Assembly (NCBI RefSeq): GCF_002737765.1
Contig: NZ_PEGG01000105.1
Location: 1 to 9,696 of the forward strand
Direction of reading: 5' to 3'
Source of the DNA: Caulobacter sp. B11
GTDB taxonomy: Bacteria > Pseudomonadota > Alphaproteobacteria > Caulobacterales > Caulobacteraceae
Length of the DNA: 9,696 nucleotides
Part shown: piece after piece, positions 7,264 through 9,696 of the stretch
How positions within the stretch are numbered: the stretch's first letter is position 1
Layout: each line of letters starts with the position of its first letter
Program-made: the position numbers and the translations under genes
Notes under the pieces: model-generated
Databases searched by the model: none
What the model saw: only the letters and a program-made list of their open reading frames with translations
What the model was told of the DNA's origin: nothing

Positions 7264-8319
7264 ATGTCAGGCGAAGGGCGCAAGGAGTTCGGCCTGTTCC
7301 TGCCCGTGGCCAACGGCGGCTGGATTGTTTCCGACACCACCCCGCCGCTGGACGGCCTGTATCGGCAGAACCGGGCCGCCGCCGTTCTGGCCGACGAGAT
7401 CGGCCTGGACTTCATCATGTCGATGGCCAAGTTCCGGGGCTTCGGCGGCGTCACCGACCACTGGGGCGTGGCCCTGGAGTCGGTGACCCTGATGGCCGCG
7501 CTCGCCGAGGCGACCTCGCGGGTCAAGATCTGGGCGACGGTTCACCCGTTGCTGCAGAACCCCGCCGTCGCCGCCAAGATGATCGCCACCCTTGACCAGA
7601 TCAGCGAAGGACGGGCGGGCCTGAATATCGTCGCCGGCGCCTATCGCGGCGAGTTCGAGCAGATGGGGGCCTGGAACGACGCCCTTTCGCATGATGACCG
7701 CTATGACCTGGCCCAGGAGTGGACCGAACTGGTCAAACGCCTGTGGTCCGAAGACAGCGTCACCCACAAGGGCCGGTTCTTCACGCTCGACGATTGTCGC
7801 TCGGCGCCCAAGCCGCTGTCACGGCCCCGGCCGGACCTGATTTGCGCGGGCAGCTCGGACCGAGGCCTGGCCTTCGCGGTGGACCAGGCCGACGCCTGCT
7901 TCATCGGCGGCTGGGACGAGGCCGAGCGCCGTGACGCCAGCCGACGGGCCAAGGCCCAGGCCGCCGACCGGGGGCGGCGCATCCGCACCTACGCCATGTG
8001 CACCGTGGTTCACGCCCAGACGGACGCGGAGGCGTCGGCTCTGGCCGCGCGCTATGAGGCCGGCGCCGACATGGCGGCGATCACCACCATGCTGGCCAGT
8101 TGGGGCGTGCCGCCGGATCGCCTGGCCGTCGCCGCCCGGGAGCAGGGCGCGTTCATGACCCAGACCGTGATCGGCGCGCCCGCCACCTGCGCGGTGCTGA
8201 TCGAGTCTTTTCTGCGCGATTGCGAGCTGGACGGCCTGATGCTGATCTTCCCGGACTACCAGGCGGGCCTGACCATGTTCGGCGATCTTTTGCCCGATCT
8301 CAGGCGAGCTTTCGTATGA
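7264..8319 (+). CDS. RutA-like flavin-dependent monooxygenase (LLM class, pyrimidine-oxygenase family)
   Basis: This is a 351-residue cytoplasmic enzyme of the luciferase-like class, which uses reduced FMN from a partner reductase and O2. It follows E. coli RutA through most of its length: FGLFLPVANGGWIVS, then IMSMAKFRGFGGVTDHW, LESVTLMAALAEATSRV, FEQMGAW, RYD, KGRFFTLDDCRSAPKP and ICAGSSDRGLAFA. By position T92, N121 and E130 correspond to T105, N134 and E143 of RutA (numbering from memory), which lie in the flavin and O2 site. RutA W139 is replaced by A126, in NIVAGAYRGEFEQ against NLVTGWQKPEYEQ. RutA cleaves the uracil ring to a ureidoacrylate product, so a related ring or amide opening is likely, on a different substrate. 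The ATG at 7264 has GGGAG 6 bases upstream; a GTG at 7261 is adjacent. Its stop overlaps the next start by 4 bases. No flavin reductase gene is nearby. Confidence 0.9.
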   Translation: MSGEGRKEFGLFLPVANGGWIVSDTTPPLDGLYRQNRAAAVLADEIGLDFIMSMAKFRGFGGVTDHWGVALESVTLMAALAEATSRVKIWATVHPLLQNPAVAAKMIATLDQISEGRAGLNIVAGAYRGEFEQMGAWNDALSHDDRYDLAQEWTELVKRLWSEDSVTHKGRFFTLDDCRSAPKPLSRPRPDLICAGSSDRGLAFAVDQADACFIGGWDEAERRDASRRAKAQAADRGRRIRTYAMCTVVHAQTDAEASALAARYEAGADMAAITTMLASWGVPPDRLAVAAREQGAFMTQTVIGAPATCAVLIESFLRDCELDGLMLIFPDYQAGLTMFGDLLPDLRRAFV

Positions 8320-8954
8320 CCCAGAGCGACGGCCTGGCTGACTGGGTCGCGCCGACTCGAAGCGCCTTGTTGGTGGTCGACATGCAGGCCGATTTCGCCG
8401 CGCCCACGGGGCTGCTGGGCCAGGCCGGCGTCGATCTTTCCGCCGTGCCGGCCGCCCTGGCGGCGGCGGAACGGCTGACGACGGCGGCGCGGGCGGCGGG
8501 CGTCCTGGTTGTTCTGGTGGGCCTTTCGACCACGCCGCAAAGCGACTCGCCGGTCTGGCGCGAACGTCTGCGGCGGCTGGGCGGCGATCCCGATCTCGAC
8601 ATGGCCATCTGCCGGGCGGGACAGGCGGGGGCCGGCTTCGTCGGGCCCCAGCCCGGGCCTGGCGATTGGGTCGAGCTGAAGACCCGCTACAGCCCGTTTG
8701 GCCAGGGCGACCTGGCCGCTCGTCTGCGCGCGCGTCACATCGACACCCTGGTGGTCTGCGGTCTGACCACGGAATGCTGCGTGGACTGCACGGTGCGCGA
8801 CGGTTTCGCGCTGGATTTTCATGTCTTCGTCGCCGCCGACGCCTGCGCGGCCTACGAGCCCGACCTGCACGCCGCGGCGCTGAAGAGCCTGGGGCTGAGC
8901 TTCGCCCAGGTCACCACCGTCGCCGCGCTGGGCTCGGCCTGGGCGCGGCCATAG
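8316..8954 (+). CDS. RutB-like isochorismatase-family cysteine hydrolase
   Basis: This is a 212-residue cytoplasmic amidohydrolase with an isochorismatase fold. The catalytic triad is visible: D22 in LLVVDMQADF, K122 in VELKTRYSPF, and C155 in GLTTECCVDCTVRDGF, followed by VFVAADACAAYEPD. RutB, ureidoacrylate amidohydrolase, shares the K-RYS-F and T-RDGF surroundings, but here the loop before the nucleophile reads TTECC, not ATNVC, and the late region differs. By analogy it would hydrolyse the amide or ureide made by the preceding monooxygenase, releasing ammonia or CO2. Other members act on biuret, nicotinamide or N-carbamoyl compounds, so the exact substrate is open. The ATG overlaps the monooxygenase stop (ATGA), which is strong evidence of coupled expression and a shared pathway. 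It is the last gene of the operon. Confidence 0.9.
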   Translation: MTQSDGLADWVAPTRSALLVVDMQADFAAPTGLLGQAGVDLSAVPAALAAAERLTTAARAAGVLVVLVGLSTTPQSDSPVWRERLRRLGGDPDLDMAICRAGQAGAGFVGPQPGPGDWVELKTRYSPFGQGDLAARLRARHIDTLVVCGLTTECCVDCTVRDGFALDFHVFVAADACAAYEPDLHAAALKSLGLSFAQVTTVAALGSAWARP

Positions 8955-8958
8955 AAAA

Positions 8959-8985
8959 AGCCGCCCCGACGATGTCGGGGCGGCT
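8959..8985 (-). terminator. Intrinsic terminator between convergent operon and porin
   Basis: AGCCGCCCCGAC (8959-8970) and GTCGGGGCGGCT (8974-8985) form a perfect 12-bp stem with a 3-base loop. On the minus strand the stem is followed at once by a T run (A at 8955-8959 on the plus strand), which makes it a textbook rho-independent terminator for the porin gene. On the plus strand it starts 4 bases after the hydrolase stop and is followed by CTAATCC, so it may also stop the operon but less efficiently. Confidence 0.85.
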
Positions 8986-9012
8986 CTAATCCTAGTCCGT
9001 CGTGAAGGATGC

Positions 9013-9696
9013 TTAGAAAGCGGCCTTCAGGGCGACGGTGAAGCGCGAACCGGCCAGGTCACCGAAGTCTTCGGTGGTGTCCGAATAGCGGACGTCGGCG
9101 GTCAGTTTGCTGGTCACGGCATAGGCCAGGCCCAGGTTCCAGGTCGAATAGGAGGTGCCCAGGTCGATTTCCTGGTTGCCCAGGGCGCCGCTCAGGGTCA
9201 GCTTTTCGGCCACCGGCATCGCGGCATTGGCTTCAAGATACAGGCCATAGCGGTCTTGCCGGGGAACTCGGGCGAGTAGTAGCCGGCGACGCCGACGGTG
9301 GCGGGGCCAACGGCCCACGAACCAGCGGCCTTGAGTTCCAGGTAGCTGAACGAGCCGGGCGTCATGCCCTTGTCTTCGACGTAGCCGTATAGATCAGGCC
9401 CAGGTCGAGGTTCAGGTCGCCGATGGTCGGCTTGACGCCGATATAGGCGTCGATTTCGGTGGTCGGATCATCGAGGCCGAAGTCGACGTTCGAGCCCAGA
9501 CGCCAGCGTAGCCCATGCCGTAGGTGGCGTCGACGCCGCCGAAGATCTGCGGGTCTTCGTTGGAGTTGCTGACGCCGCGGAAGATGTAGTCGCTCGCGAC
9601 GCCGACATTGTAGGAAAGCGTCAGGTCTTGAGCCATGGCGGCGCCGCCGAGGGCGACCGATGCAGCGGCCGAGGCCAGCGCGAGTTTCAGCAGGTT
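9013..9696 (-). CDS. TorF-family putative porin, 5' end outside the window, with three apparent one-base deletions
   Basis: This is a small outer-membrane beta-barrel protein. The start codon lies beyond 9696. The visible N-terminus is a signal peptide (LLKLALASAAASVALGG, then AAMA before QD) in frame with the mature start DLTLSYNVGVASDYIFRGVS, the signature of the TorF/Gcw_chp family. The last residues are RFTVALKAAF, with a barrel-type terminal Phe before TAA (9015-9013). The frame breaks three times, and adding one base at each place restores continuous family-like sequence: near 9494 (GVWA-SNVDFGLDDPTTEID), near 9390 (LIY-YGYVEDKGM) and near 9250 (GKTG-YGLYLEANAAM). The three losses sum to a full codon, so the end is in the starting frame. 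About 227 residues are recovered. The role of TorF proteins is poorly defined and transport is presumed. It ends on the perfect hairpin at 8959-8985. Confidence 0.85.

Noticed and set aside
5895..7526. Open frame of 543 codons on the minus strand under the MFS transporter
   Set aside because: The product is Gln/Arg/His-rich with no domain, and the opposite strand carries an intact twelve-segment transporter in an operon.
8316..8954. True isochorismatase of siderophore synthesis, which would fit the siderophore-type receptor
   Set aside because: The protein pairs with a RutA-like oxygenase through a 4-nt overlap and has RutB-like surroundings of Lys122 and Cys155; no siderophore synthesis genes are present.
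8959..8985. Hairpin as another copy of the intergenic repeat
   Set aside because: It lacks the second stem and the GGAGGGGGAAG tail, and has a minus-strand T tract typical of a terminator.
1..9696. CRISPR array, tRNA, rRNA or insertion sequence
   Set aside because: I saw no regularly spaced direct repeats, no tRNA-like cloverleaf, no rRNA segments and no transposase on either strand.

Overview
The window is GC-rich, densely coded DNA that fits an alphaproteobacterium of the Caulobacter/Phenylobacterium type. The grounds are the GC-rich codon usage, a TonB-dependent receptor feeding a catabolic operon, a TorF-type porin, and a 'cctccccc...gggggagg' intergenic repeat of a kind I associate with Caulobacterales. 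The genus is inferred from style; no rRNA or other marker is present.

Left part (1-2398, + strand): a methionine ABC importer locus. It holds the 3' end of metN (ATPase with C-terminal NIL domain), metI (permease), a small unrecognised acidic protein, and metQ (substrate-binding lipoprotein). Middle (2399-3565): a GntR/FCD regulator flanked by three copies of one palindromic repeat (two inverted copies upstream, one downstream), then a structured, partly AT-rich leader.

Right part (3566-8954, + strand): a tight four-gene operon made of a TonB-dependent outer-membrane receptor, an MFS inner-membrane transporter, a RutA-like flavin monooxygenase (LLM class) and a RutB-like cysteine amidohydrolase. 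Gaps are 2 and 13 nt, with a final 4-nt ATGA overlap. RutA opens the uracil ring by oxidation and RutB hydrolyses the ureido product, so the cluster reads as outer-membrane uptake, inner-membrane uptake, oxidative ring or amide opening, then hydrolytic cleavage. The likely substrate is a uracil-like or other cyclic amide/imide/ureide, not necessarily uracil: the monooxygenase keeps the flavin-site residues of RutA but lacks its active-site tryptophan. No rutC, rutD, flavin reductase or RutG-type permease lies in the window. This is the most interesting content.

At the right end a TorF-type porin runs on the minus strand and leaves the window. A perfect 12-bp hairpin with a minus-strand T tract separates it from the operon.

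Three genes (metN, the receptor, the porin) carry closely spaced single-base frame changes, about seven in total, while all other genes are clean. Family-conserved sequence continues across each break, so assembly or base-calling errors are more likely than real pseudogenes.
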